Of a stretch of DNA of 64,000 nucleotides, positions 20,290-32,205 are shown in pieces (position 1 is the first letter of the stretch; every line of letters begins with the position of its first letter). The notes beneath the pieces were generated by a model. That model searched no databases, was not told where the DNA came from, and saw nothing but the letters and a program-made list of their open reading frames with translations. The DNA lies in NCBI GenBank assembly GCA_022478985.1, contig JAKSZP010007915.1:232912-296911 (forward strand), written 5' to 3'. A program made the translations under genes and the position numbers. The DNA is from Massospora cicadina. Lineage: Eukaryota > Entomophthoromycota > Entomophthoromycetes > Entomophthorales > Entomophthoraceae.

Positions 20290-22720
20290 GCAACAAATGA
20301 GAACAGAGCTTAAAAAGCTTTTAGATGCTGTTTTATTAGTACCTTCCCAAAGCCCTTGAGCGTCTCCACTCTTATTTATTAAGAAAGAAAGGAAGTCATT
20401 GGGTAGTTACGCACTACCATAAATTAAATAACCTCACAAAAAAGATAGCTATCCTATCACCCGCTTCAACGATGATCTTACATAAATCTCTGGCTCAAAA
20501 TTATTCTCCTCTATGGACTTGACCAGCGGATACTGGCAAATGGACCTTTCCCCCAAGATCAGGAGAAATAATCTCTCATCTCAGAGAAGGCTTATTTCAG
20601 CCCATTTAATTACCTCAAGGTTGTGCAATGCGCCTTTATCATTCCAGTGAGAGATAAATCATATCCTACAAATTCTTAAGCTAAGTTGTGTGATAGTATA
20701 TCTCAATAACAACATGATTTTTCTAAACTTTTAACAAACTTCTTTATCATATAAAGGAAGTTTTTCAACACCTGCGTGAAACTAACGTTAAGTTAAACCA
20801 TCATAATAAACTTTTTTCAAAAGAAATTAGACTTTAATGGACATGCTATCTCACAAGAAAGGAATACCCCTTACAGGATAAGATTGAGGCAATATCAAAA
20901 ATGCTTCCACCTCAAAACCTTCAAGATCTCCAGTTGTTTATAGGCATGATGAGGTATTACCATCAATTCATTCCAAAGTTCCCCCAGATCAGTGAGCCTC
21001 TCATATGACAACTGGATAAAAACACTCATGTCTATTGGAATGCTACACAAAAGGCCACTTTTGAGATCCTAAAAATTGCTACAATAACGTACTATCCTAC
21101 GACACCCATCTTATAGTAAACCTTTCATTTTTTACCAATGCCTTGAATTACACAATTGGAGCCATCCTGGCCCAATTGGATGAAAACATAATGGATCACC
21201 CAGTTTTTCCTATTTTAAAAGATGCTATTAAAAGCTTAACGCAATAATGCATCACAGAAAAGGAGTGCCTTTATGTCTTACTTGCTGTAAAACGTTAACG
21301 CCCTTTTTTGTATGCATTTACCTTTACAATGGTTAATGACCATGCCTCCTTAAAATTGTTTACAGAGTATGAAGGATCCTACCAGATGGTTAGCTCATTG
21401 AAACTTGAAGCTCTAACGCTATGATATGAAGATTGAACATTGAGGTGGAACTTGCCATAATAATATCAATGGGTTGATTTAGTTGCCTATCCTTCACTTA
21501 GATAATAGAGAAGCGTAGAGATTAGATGGCATTCTAATGACCCCTGATGCCTGGGACTTGAGGACGAACCTGTAAAAAAGAAATTAACGTGACACTCCCA
21601 CAACACCAAAGTGGAGAGCGGGAAGTTATATAAAAAGGTAGGAAAAATTGGTTGCCTTATCTTCGCCCTTCATAAAGAGTAACTGCTATCATGGAGGCCC
21701 ACTCTACCCTTGGTCATGGCAGAGTAAGGAAGACCTATGAATGAATTATTGATCAGTACTATTGGGTTGGAATTATGTGATCTATTATTGAAGACCTGGA
21801 TGACTGAATAATCTGTAAAAAACAATTGAGTTTTAAGACTAAAAATCAATATTAACCTACTACCCTTCAACAACCATTCCACATGATAAGCCTAGATGTG
21901 GTAGGTCCCCTACCACAGGCTACCAGTGGGAATTGATACATACTAGTAGGAATTGATCACTTTATAAGATGGGATAAAGCTGGAGCTCTCCAGCTCAAAC
22001 TGACAAAGCTGCCACAATTTTTCTTGATCAGCATATTTTACCCGCCATGGTTGCCCCCAAGTTCTACTCTGTGACAACGGTAAAATTTTATCCCCAGAGT
22101 TGTCATAATCCTAGCTACTTCCAAGGGAACCCAACTACTCTTTTTGGCCCCCTATAACACTTCTACAAATGGTATTGTAGAAAGAGCGAATTGAACCTTG
22201 TTATTCATACTAGAAAAATGGACACTTCAGACCCTCTACACTGGGATTAGTTCTTACCTAGTGCCCTTATGGCATATCATATCAGTTATCATCAATACTT
22301 AAATTTTACCTTTCCACATTTTATTTGGTTAAGAACCTGGGGTATCAGCCCTCTTAGCTAAAGTTTAATTTTCTGCTAGGACTGACTATCCTGACAAGGC
22401 CATGAGGAGGCTGGCCCAACATTTCATTTAGCTACAATATTATGCCATCAGCAATTTAGCTAAATTTTCATCAGAGGGCCAAGCATCTAATGAGCTTAAA
22501 CCAGATCTACCCTCTTTTCAAATATAAGTTTTACTTTCTTACTACATAAATGCATCACTCCCAGAAGTGAGAAGCTTCAGTCTATTTGGGTAGGACCTTT
22601 TGTGGTCACCTATAAGAGGGGCAATGAAAATTCTATCAAATTTCTTACCTCTTTAATCACTATAAACAGAGTACATGGACAGTTTTTTACGCTCCTATTC
22701 TCCCCCCAACATTCTTGAAG
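20290..22720 (+). pseudogene. E pol remnant: RT, RNase H, integrase
   Basis: Reading across frames: KKDSYPITRFND and SSMDLTSGYWQMDLSP (RT, 20440-20560), VIVYLNNNMIF at about 20690-20725 in place of the catalytic Y-x-D-D, and IGMMRYYHQFIPKFPQISEPL (20940-21005). RNase H traces lie at 21120-21360. The integrase core reads ISLDVVGPLPQATSG and VGIDHFIRWDKAGAL (21890-21995). Stops are frequent in every frame. The order is that of Ty3/gypsy pol. No chromodomain is evident before the LTR. Confidence 0.75.
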
Positions 22721-22727
22721 GGGGTAA

Positions 22728-23510
22728 TGTCAGGCAATTGGTTTTTAGACTAATTGGAAAAAATGTACCGGTGCCAAATAGTTTAAATATCACTAAGAAT
22801 CCCCATCTAATCCTTAGTAAAATCTTTTAGATTGAAGTAATCATTTTCATATCCCTCACTGAATAGCTTAGATCAAGTTAAAGGTCACTTTGAATATTTT
22901 TTGTAATAGAAAGCTGACGTGGAAGTTCGTTCATGCACTAACTTGGATCTAATGCTACCTCCTAAGGTAAAATAACCCCTTTTATAGACCTGAAGGGGTT
23001 CTTGAGGGCGAAGATATTTTACCCACCAATCAGGACCTATATTTTCTTATAATCAGCTGTGATGAAGATAATTTCAAGATAATCGTGGTTAGCCTGGCAG
23101 GGTGTCTCTGCTTCCACTTTAATACAGGTTTTGTTCAACACATGTTCAAAATTGTACTGGCTACAAAAAATCTCTTCATGGTACATTTGTCCCAAGGTTG
23201 ACCCAACTCAATTAATTTGTAAGAAAGTATTTTCAAGATGCCTAAGTGGATATAAATTTAGATCATTACTGCATGGATTAGTTATACCTGCTTTAGACCA
23301 ATCACCTGAAAATTTAGCCATATCAGGGTGAAAAGATTTTCTAAGAGTTTAAATAAGTTGAATCTACCATCAGCTAAATTGAGCAACCTTCTGCATATTA
23401 TGAACCTCGTTTGCATTCACTATTAGCTTCTGAGTGCCCTAAGTACTGGAAGATATTATTCTAATAGCATATCGTCTATTCCCCATTCAAAAGTGATAAA
23501 GTTATCCTTA
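22728..23510 (+). repeat. E 3' LTR, proximal piece
   Basis: Starts TGTCAGGCAATTGG right after the purine tract at 22717-22727. It stops at the LINE2 TSD (23499-23510). No second copy of this LTR is seen in the window. No gene inside. Confidence 0.65.
23499..23510. repeat. Target-site duplication of LINE2 (left)
   Basis: AAGTTATCCTTA is exactly repeated at 42480-42491. The pair brackets LINE2 with its nested insertions. Confidence 0.88.
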
Positions 23511-24600
23511 CCTTTAGATTTAAATTTTATTTGGGGAAGGCTGACCATGAGATGGATACTTCCAATATTTAAGCTAAAAGAACTAATAAAAACAAGAGGC
23601 ACCCCAGAGAAGCTAAAGATGTCTCCTATTGCCATCAGGAACACCAAGTAAAGGAAGGGGTATCGTGAGTAGAGGCTTGTGCCACTTTTGAGCGTGTATG
23701 AAGGAAGGTGTCTGAAGTGACGAACCAAACTGGAAAACAGGATGAGACCAACTGTCGTTGATGGGACAGTAGGTACCCAAACATGCTTGAAATTGTCCAT
23801 GAGGTGCGACTGGAATTGGCGTACAGCTTCCTGGAGGGTGGGGGTAGAGTCTGAAATGGCATCCAAGACAACCGTGTATATAGTCCACGTAGCGATTGCA
23901 ACCACTAAGGCTTGTAGGGAAGGTTGTATAGGGGAATTCAAGGATAAGGCGAAAATGTCCTTAGATAGGCTGAAGGGCTGTGCTTGCTCCTGGAAAAAGA
24001 GAGGTTGAACCTCACGCCAGATCGCTTTTGACGGAGGGAACTCTTCCAAAGGTGGACCAAAGTCCCATATTGGTCACACTCAACACACAAGGAGTGTGAT
24101 GCATTGGAGCGCTCAGCAGTACGGTATATCCATTTCAAGAAGTGCCACACGTGGGAACAAATGTGCGGCTGCAAAAGAGGATGATGGGCATACTTCCAGA
24201 TGGCTTTCTGGGTTTCTAGGGAGTAGGGAATGTCCAACTTTTCCAGATAATCCACCCTGACCATAATAGGGGACCTCCTTGGTATCAAACTGTTTAGAAC
24301 GGCATGGCCTTGTACTTTCTGTGTGAAGTGGGGAGTAGGGCGACCCCTCTGGGAGGTGTGCCTACTGATAAAAATTCTCCACTCAGCACTCAGCGCTCTG
24401 CATGGAGAGGAGAACTCATTTAAAGTGGGGTGACGTCTAATGCGGGCCTGCAGCAGAGGGATGGGAGGCAAGATATTATAACAGAAAATGGGGGTGGGTA
24501 GGATTTCTGAGGCCCAGGGTGTGGGAGAAATTGGAGTGGACCCCACGTGACCTATGCTGGGCTGGGGACGTGGGGTTGGTGACTGCAGTGATCCAGGTGC
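23511..24600 (-). pseudogene. LINE2 ORF2 C-terminal region
   Basis: Matches LINE1 1084-2082: SLSKDIFALSLNSPIQPSL, DAISDSTPTLQEAVRQFQSHL and the broken CCHC finger (CVECDQYGTLVH, 24045-24095, with the last ligands lost). The 3' tail on the minus strand reads TCAGCCTTCCCCAAATAAAA (23526-23545). Confidence 0.75.
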
Positions 24601-25784
24601 CAAGTATTTTGGCAGCATGGCCTCAAAGTTGAGCAGGCCATACTACCACTATAGCGAGGGACAAACATGATATCCAGGCGCACTGGCAATGGGCGGCCTA
24701 AACACAGCCACCCCTGCTGGAAGGCATATAATGAGGTGTAGAAAGATGTGGAAAAGGCTATAGCATGTGACATAAACCAAACTTTATATAGGAGCATAGA
24801 GTTGGCAAGCACAACTCTGCCTGTGTGGAAAGTTTGGTGGGATTTGAGGGAAGCGATGCGTTTTGTGACATTGTCCAGTATAGGGTGCTCCATCACCGAT
24901 GAGGTGTACCCTCCCGCCTCCAGCCAAACACCCAAATGGCGAACCAGACCAGCAGTGGGTCTTAGAACGAAAGGGAGCACAAGCGGGGCAGTATGGGGTG
25001 AGAGGGGCAAGCAAACCCTTGAGCTAGTTGAATCAGGGAGGAAACGGGGTGCTGGTGACCAGCGGGCTTGGAAACGCCCAAGGAGAATGATTTTAGTCCT
25101 GGAGGCATTAAGTGTAGCGTTACTTACCCTGGATTAAACCTAATAGTATCCTCAAGCGCTTGTGAATCTTGGTTGTTAGATACCCCAACCACAAAATCAT
25201 CAGCAAATGCTAACATCTTGACTGATGCTTGGCCTTTCACATGGACGCCATTGAAGTGGGCATTCACGTTGCGCAAGAGGGGTTAAGGTGAAGTTATATA
25301 AGAGTGGGCTCAAAAGGTTCCCTTGGTGGAGGCCCCTTTGAGGGTGAACTACATCAGTGAGGAAGAGGGCCACGCACAGCCATTGTGGCGGATTACATAA
25401 GCAACATCACATAATTAATGAACTGATGGGGGAGGTGGAACTTGTGGAGGCAGGCTTTGAGGTAATCCCAGTTGACCTTACTTAGGCTTTCTGCTGGTCT
25501 AAAAAACAAGTTCTCCAGTAGCCGTGGATTGGCAGACATTGGCTACAGTATGTATGTTTAATATATAGACCGCTTGGGAATGAAACCAAATTTCTAAGAG
25601 GAAATGAGATAAGAGGCAACTTCCCCTAGGCGGTTGGCCATAATTTTAGTGAATAAGTCAGTATCTGTATTATTAAGTCATATGGGGCGCCAGTTGGCCA
25701 AGTCCAGCTTAACCACTTTTAGTAAAGCTTTATAGTAAAAGCCTCCAGGACCCCAGGAAGGAGGCGCGTTTCTAGCAAACACTG
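24552..25784 (-). pseudogene. LINE2 ORF2 reverse transcriptase, C-terminal two thirds
   Basis: The catalytic FADD is intact in KMLAFADDFVVGVSN (about 25183-25225), and the thumb region starts VRHLGVWLEAGGYTSSVM (24850-24930). Motif A at about 25480-25515 is more decayed. D interrupts the domain at 25784, and RT sequence resumes at 39535. Confidence 0.8.
25780..25784. repeat. D target-site duplication (left)
   Basis: CACTG, repeated at 39530-39534. Confidence 0.88.
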
Positions 25785-26346
25785 TGTCACGATTCCAATA
25801 TGCCTGGACAATAATCATGGGACATATAGGGTAGATTGGGATAGAATTATCCAAACATGATATTAGTTACAATTATTTGAGTGCCTTGAGACAATAATAT
25901 TGGGATATAATAGGTTATTATTGTATTGCCTCTAAATAAGGTGATAAGGCAATAAGGCGATGTCAACATCTTAAAAATACAAATTAAATAGCCTACAATT
26001 AGGGTGATAAAGAGCTAAAGAATAACAAGCTGAATTTGAGGAGAATCGGCGGAATAGAATAGTCCAAGCTATGAGAGCAGTATTTTCCAAAACTGCTGTA
26101 TATAAGCGAGATGGGTGATTGAGAGAAGTAAGTTGTTGATAGTAGAGAAAGAGAGCAACAGCAAAAGGTCGCTGTATTTATTAAAATAGATAAGAGAGTT
26201 GTTGGGGAAATTGCTCCTATCTTTTAGTATAATCTCAAGTGTATCCAAAGGACCCCTGATTCCTACATTGTCTGTATGTTGTTCAGTGGTCTCAACTTGT
26301 ATGAACAATATGGCAAATCCTAATGATACCGTCCAATTTTATAACA
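25785..26346 (+). repeat. D 5' LTR
   Basis: TGTCACGATT...TTATAACA. It includes conserved blocks ATTATTTGAGTGCCT, CCTCTAAATAAGG and GAAGTAAGTTGTTGATAGTAG shared with the 3' LTR. Confidence 0.88.
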
Positions 26347-26347
26347 G

Positions 26348-26365
26348 TGGTGTTCATTACAGAGA
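26348..26365 (+). other. D primer-binding site
   Basis: TGGTGTTCATTACAGAGA differs from the A/T consensus TGGTGCTCACTACAGGGG only by C-to-T and G-to-A changes. It lies one base after the 5' LTR. C inserted seven bases further on. Confidence 0.7.
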
Positions 26366-26367
26366 AC

Positions 26368-26372
26368 CCATT
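26368..26372. repeat. C target-site duplication (left)
   Basis: CCATT, repeated at 33575-33579. Confidence 0.88.
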
Positions 26373-27740
26373 TGTCATGGAAACGGCAAAAGAAGTTTAG
26401 ACCAGCCTGCCAGTCAGGATGTGTGAACACCCAAAAAGCAAGCCAGAATTCCAGAGGCATTTCAAACCGTATGACTTGATACGGAGATGGAAAATGTGAT
26501 ACCACGAAGTGGTGTTATAACAACAGGGTAAGGAGTGTCTCAAAAGCAAACTACACTGAACCCATTCCCAACTCAGTGGTTCTAACTGCAGGAGGTGGGA
26601 TTACTGGGACAGTCTTGATGAGATTCTTGGTTTGAGAGGCCAACTCATTGGGGGCGATAGGGAGATGAGCTCTCTATCCATTGTTGTACATAGGGCCATA
26701 AGATCCCCATGTATTGTTGTCAGAAATTCATAAGAGCGGGTTTGTAAGACCAAAAGTGTCTGACTCGCTGGGCCCAATCGACAATAGAGGGAGCCATGGT
26801 GACCAAAAAAATTGGTAAAGCCCACCTGGAGTGCGGGGCGATGGGCCACCAGGGAAATGCCATCTGGGATGCGGTTAGAACAGAAAATAAAGAAAACTTG
26901 ATTTTTCAGCAAAAATTTATTGGGAAAGGAAAGTAAGAAAATCGACCAACAATTTTCTCAGTGCCATTCAACTGATTAAATAGTGGTCATTTGGGTAGTG
27001 ACAGGATGGGATTGGGTCCCACAAATTTGGCCTGACCGGCGCATTGTTTGGGAATGGGGGGTTTATTTGCTGTGAACTGACATCACAAAATTTGGCGGCG
27101 GGCTGAGTCTCTGTTATTTTGACCTCAAACGTCCAAACCAGGGCTCAACTACATTTCTGACAATTATCATGACGGCGTTTGGCCCGATGGGTGATGGGAA
27201 TCCCCAAGGCCATCCCTTATAGGGATGGGTCTATTTGGTTGGGAACGGGTTTGGGACAGCCAACCTGCCCACACTCAGTTGTTTTACTTTTTGTTCAGTC
27301 AACAGCAGCACATCAGGCATAACACCCAAATTATTATTTGAGGGCTTCAAACCCTAGTCAATAGCACCCAATATTTGTTCAACTGGTCTGGAGATTGAAT
27401 TGGAACCATTGGGTGATCTGGCCGATATCTCATTCTTCATGATTTTACAGTCATTTGAATTTTGGGCATTAGCTAGATTGCTAGCTGAGTTAAACACAAC
27501 TGATTTCAATTTTATAATCTCAGCACAGATTTCACTAATTCCCCACAACAGTTCTGCCAAGGTAAGTGTGGGTGTTGGAGGTGGGATTCAAAGTGGATGA
27601 GCTGTTACCCATCGCTCATCTACTACATGAGCGAGGTCGCCCTGAGTAATGAGAGGTACTCCATCTTCTTTGGTGTCTTTTTATTTGAGAATGGGAAGAT
27701 GGCCCGATCAAGAGCCAAAGGACGTTCTCCAAGACTTACA
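26373..27740 (-). repeat. C 3' LTR
   Basis: Minus-strand ends TGTAAGTCTTGG...CCATGACA. The stretch 26590-26890 differs from 32431-32735 at only a handful of positions. No gene is called inside; the minus-strand frame 26601-26912 recurs in the other LTR. Confidence 0.92.
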
Positions 27741-28430
27741 TTACCCTTTCCTATTTCCAAAGGAATGGCACCCTCACTGGGAAATTGCGCCAGGGCCACA
27801 TTCTTGTGTGCTTTAGGTAGCTTGATAGCCATAATTGTCGCGATTTTCTGAGGAGGGCGGGGGCCCCATGGTGGGATGCGTGGAAAGCTTTGACCAGGGC
27901 CATGCAGTTCGCGCAATTGCGCGCCTTAACCCAACTATTTTTGTAGGCTGGGTATCCTTTCAAGGCCACAAGATATTGGACTGAACGTTGTGACTTGCGA
28001 GATGCCAAGATAGCCTCTACCTCAGCTTCTTCCTTGTTATTGATGATTATCAGTTCTGGGTCCATGGGAATTACACCCTTGAAAGGTGACAATTGGGAAA
28101 CATGGAAGACTGGGTGCTGCTTCCAATGTGTGGGAAGCTTCAGGCAGAACGCCCTGTTACCCAATACTTCCTCCAAGTAAGGACCCAAACGCTTAATGGC
28201 AAACTTGCGGGAAGGGGTTTGAAATCGCAAATGATGGGTATCAAGCATGATGTAGGAACCCACCATAAGGTCATGACCCAGAAGGCGCTTATGGTCCACA
28301 AATCGCTTATAGTCATCAATGGCTTTGGTGAGGTGTTCCCGCACTAAGGCTTGAGTAGATTGAATATGGGTAGCATGATCCATGGCAGCTTGAACCTCAG
28401 GTTGCAAGCATGCCCCGACTGAAAACATGG
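27741..28430 (-). pseudogene. C integrase C-terminus and chromodomain
   Basis: A frame of about 225 codons. DYKRFVDHKRLLGHDLMVGSYIML and KFAIKRLGPYLEEVLGNRAFCLKLP are the SH3-like GPY/F region. HPVFHVSQLSPFKG follows. The chromodomain is EVEAILASRKSQRSVQYLVALKGYP, then NSWVKARNCANCMALVKAFH. One chromodomain aromatic is replaced (YLVALKGY where YLVKWKGY is usual), so histone binding may be weakened. The frame runs on past the domain into the 3' LTR border. Confidence 0.85.
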
Positions 28431-28433
28431 GTT

Positions 28434-29200
28434 TTAGCCCACCGTTGCTTCATATGGTGAAAACCCCATGGATGCGTGGATCCCATTTTTGTATGAAAAT
28501 TGAGTGAGAGGCAAGTCACCGGACCAAGTATCCTGCGCTGCTGTGACATAGAAACGCAGGTATTGTTTGGGGACTTGATTAACCCACTTGGTCTGACCGT
28601 TGGACTGGGGGTGATACGCCGTGGATTGACAGGGGGTTATCTTCAGGATTGATAGGAGTTCACTCCAAAAGCGTGCGGTAAACTGAGTACCCCAGTCACT
28701 AACGATTTCCTGGGGAAGACCAAACATCAAAAGCACATGTCATACAAAAAGATGGGCAGTTTCCTCCAATGTAATTGCAGAAGTGCAAGGAATAAAAAGG
28801 GAAAATTTTGTAAAGCGATATACCACTATCCTCACCGCTGTGAACCCATTAGAACAGGGAGATTGATGATAAAATCTATGGACACCGAGGTCCATGGACC
28901 TTCCACCTGCTGTAAAGGGTGTAAGAGGCCATTCTTACTGGAGCAATCTAACTTGGCCCTGGTGCAAGTAACCCAATTGGTGATCCAAGCTGGAACCTCT
29001 TTGGTCAGTCCTTCCCAATTGAATGAGCTTGATCAGATCGATGCATTTCTTGTTACCAGGATGCCCAACCGTGGGGGGATCATGATGTGTGCAGAATAAT
29101 TTCAGGCAGAAGGAGGGGGAACCCACACACAAGAACGGAAGTGAATGAGCCCCTCTTCTAAGGAGTATAGGGAGTGTTTGGGACTCAAGTGAGTCACCTG
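28434..29200 (-). pseudogene. C integrase core and HHCC region
   Basis: The core reads LMFGLPQEIVSDWGTQFTARFWSELL and ITPCQSTAYHPQSNGQTKWVNQ (28570-28736), with the catalytic Asp of SDWGTQF but Lys in place of the usual Glu in GQTERVN. The zinc region at about 28935-29100 shows FCTHHDPPTVGHPGNKK and a Cys-poor end. Frameshifts separate the blocks. Confidence 0.8.
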
Positions 29201-29206
29201 CTCAAC

Positions 29207-30600
29207 CTACTCCACGCCCTCAGGGCAGGCCATTTGACCAGCTAGCACCTGGGCCAATAACATATCGTTGGGAGACAATGCGGCGGAGGAAATAATGGAA
29301 GGAACAATTGACAGAATCTGAGTGGCAGGGATCATGGTAATGAGATCCACTTCCTCAGGTTCCAAGGGACAGTAAGCTAGGCTACAGCTTAGGAAGTTGG
29401 GAAGGACATTGAGCGCACCTTTGACAAATTTGTATTTGAAGTTGAAACTGCACAAGTCCTGATAGGTTTGGGCCTGCCAGTGCATCAATTTTTGGGGTTT
29501 GCAGAAATACAAGAGAGCTTGGTGATCTGTGCGAACTGTTAGCTCATGATGAGCACCCTGTAACAGGTATCGCCAATGAGTTAAAGCCCATGCAACAGCC
29601 ACCAGTTCCTTATTGTAAATAGCCCAACATTGCTCCATAGTGGTGAATTTTTGAAAAAAATAAGCGACCGGATGTTCAGTACCATTGTGGTCCTGAGCAG
29701 CACTGCGCCCACTGCTACTGATGAAGCATCACATGTGACAATATACGGTTTAATGAGATTGGTGTGTTTCAAAATGGGAGGAGCCATGAACACCTCCTTG
29801 ATCAATTTAAACGCCTGCTGGCATTTGGGGGTCCAACAAAACGGTACATTTTTTCCAGTGAGGGGATAGAGCGGAGCAGCCAACTGGGAAAGTGTGGGGG
29901 AAAATTTTTTTTCAAAAAATGATAGTTCCCAAGAAACTCCAAAGTTGCTTCTGTGTAGTAAGAGTTGGTCATTCTCAGATCGCATCTAATTTGTTGGGAG
30001 GGATATTGACACCTTCTTTGAGAACCAGGTTTCCGAGATATGTGACCTCTTCCTTATAAAACTCGCACTTATAAGCTTTGAGGAACAGCCCTGCTTTATG
30101 AAAAGCAACCACCACCTCTTCCAAGTTGATAGCATGTTCTTTGGGAGTTAGGGAATGAACTAGGATATCATTGATGTATACAATAGCATGAGAGAACCGG
30201 AGACCCCCTAACGCGTTGTCAATCATTTGTTAAAATGTAGCGGGAGCATTTTTCAACCCAAAGGGCATTACGCGAAATTGAAAAATGCCTCACCTCGTTT
30301 GGATTGCGGTTAACCATTCCTGTCCTTCCATCACCTGAATTTGGTTAAAAGCGTTCATCAGATCCAGTTTTGAAAACACACGGAATTTGGCAATTGCCTG
30401 ACTGATTGTCTGCTCTAAAGGCAATGGATAGGGATCTGTAACTGTTATTTTGTTCAAGTGACCATAATCTACGCAAGGACGAAGTGATCCATCCAATTTT
30501 CTTGCAAAGACAATAGGGAGGCGACAGGGGAGGTTTCTTTGAACAACCAACCTTTTTTTAACATGTCGTCCAACCAGGTATTGAGTGCAACCTCTTCCTC
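29207..30600 (-). pseudogene. C reverse transcriptase and RNase H
   Basis: RT blocks: LPIVFARKLDGSLRPCVDYGHLNKIT and FSKLDLMNAFNQIQV (30290-30550), then FSHAIVYINDILVHS (about 30160-30200). The catalytic Y-x-D-D reads YIND, a single GAT-to-AAT change. The tether has APLYPLTGKNVPFCWTPKCQQAF. RNase H has YIVTCDASSVAVGAVLL, YNKELVAVAWALTHWRYLL and VRTDHQALLYF (29207-29985). Three frames are used. Confidence 0.85.
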
Positions 30601-31169
30601 CGCTGTATGAGGATACAATGGGCAGTTAATGTTCACCAATTCCACGGTTGTCTGAAATCCACAATCGTACCTAGTATGTTTTGGCAGTCAGTCCACTTTT
30701 TCCATTTTGAAGCTTCCCCAATATTGCATTAAGCTTTCAAGAAAATTGGCCGGAATTCCAGCGGAGGTAACTAAGGTAGTGATAGAGCTGGTTCCTTGTA
30801 TTTTTTGAGGGTGTTGATCAAAGGGAACTCTCCCTCTGAATCATCATTGGTAAATGACAATATATTAGACTCTAAATGAATCTTCACGTGTTGTCGACGC
30901 CACCATCCCACACCCAGGATCACCAGGAATACCAGGTTTGGCATGGCTGAAAAACGATTGCAGAAGTTATATTGGTGGAATGAGAAGTGTATCAGCCGGC
31001 GAATGACATATGAAGATTGGTAAGCAGAAGAGGCCACCATTACTGAGGAACCCACATCCATTTCTAATTTTAATTGCTGTGCCAACTTGACGCTCATGAT
31101 GTTCCCCACTGCTCCAGTATCCACCAGAGCTTCAAAGGAGACATGATGTGGATCGAAACTGATTTTCAT
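30601..31169 (-). pseudogene. C aspartic protease
   Basis: Retropepsin-like region with FEALVDTGAVGNIMSVKLAQQL at the N-terminus (31070-31150). The catalytic DTG is intact. It ends in LVILGVGWWRRQHVKIHLESNILSF; a functional protease would have I-L-G-x-x-W there. The protease-RT spacer continues to 30601. Confidence 0.75.
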
Positions 31170-32205
31170 AGGGACAAGGAAATATGAAGAATTTTATTTA
31201 TTGGGAGATTCAACCAAACCATGGATGACCAAAGAAATAACAGGTATGTCAGGACCTGGGTCAGGGTTCTTAGCTGGAGCAAAAATTGGAAGTACAAGAG
31301 CCGGAGAAATCATTTCTTCCATCTGGCTTGAACAGAATCATTCATAGTTAACTCCAGAAATGCCAACTCGGACTCAGAGGTTATGGCAGGAAAGGACCCA
31401 CTTCAAATGCTATTCTGGTATCAGGTGCACCATCCACATCTTTGTTAGTAAATCCTATCATAAAGTTCCCCTTCTGATACAGGTAAACATGGCGAGGTAA
31501 CGCTTTGATGGTAGTTGTGGTGGCACATATTTGATTTACTGATTCCTGGATAGTAGACCAGGCCATGTGATGAGCGGAAACTGAATCCCAGCTCGCTCTA
31601 AAGACTGCCTGAAGCATATTGATAGATAGGCCCAACGCGGAAGCCAGCATACGAAAGGTAGAAATCAGAGAAGCCAAACAAGGGGCTTTGGCCATGGTTA
31701 GGAGTAGTCTGAATAAGTGGTCTGATTGGGACACATGGAGTTTTAAAGCAGCTGATACAACAGCCATCAGGGGAATGGAGTCTCCTTCTTGTGAGGAAGA
31801 ACGCAAAAGGCTTCTCACCCAACGGTGGGCATCTCTGTCCACAGCGTCTAACAACATGAGACCTTGTTGGGCATGAGATATCTCAGAAGTGTTAGTGAGT
31901 GCAATTATTGTCTGCATTTGTACTTCGGCAAGAGCATCGAGAACCTGATTGGTGATCTCTTGGGAGGGGATACTTGATCCTTTTCCCAGTCCAAAGGAAG
32001 TAAGAGAAGATGCAATCTGCACATCTTGGGTGGCTTAAAGAAAGTTTCCCAAAATAGAGCAGATGCTTCTCCCAAAGTCAGAAAGTGACCAAATGAACAA
32101 CAAACAACACAAAACTGATTGTAAGTTCATCTGGTAGAGGGTAACCACTGCGGCCTAATTCTAAAATCAAGGCGGAAGTGGCTGGAAGAAATGGTTGGTC
32201 AATTA
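31170..32205 (-). pseudogene. C gag region
   Basis: The frame 31381-32022 (213 codons, MQIASSLTSFGLGKG onward) sits where gag is expected, between the 5' LTR and the protease. It is Ala/Leu/Ser-rich and helical in appearance. I see no CCHC knuckle in it, and the spacer 31170-31380 does not show one either. From 32023 to 32205 is the leader. Position is the main evidence for calling it gag. Confidence 0.6.

Noticed and set aside
23131..23331. Small plus-strand frame in the E LTR
   Set aside because: It has no homologue in the window and no motif, and sits inside the LTR between its start and the LINE2 insertion.
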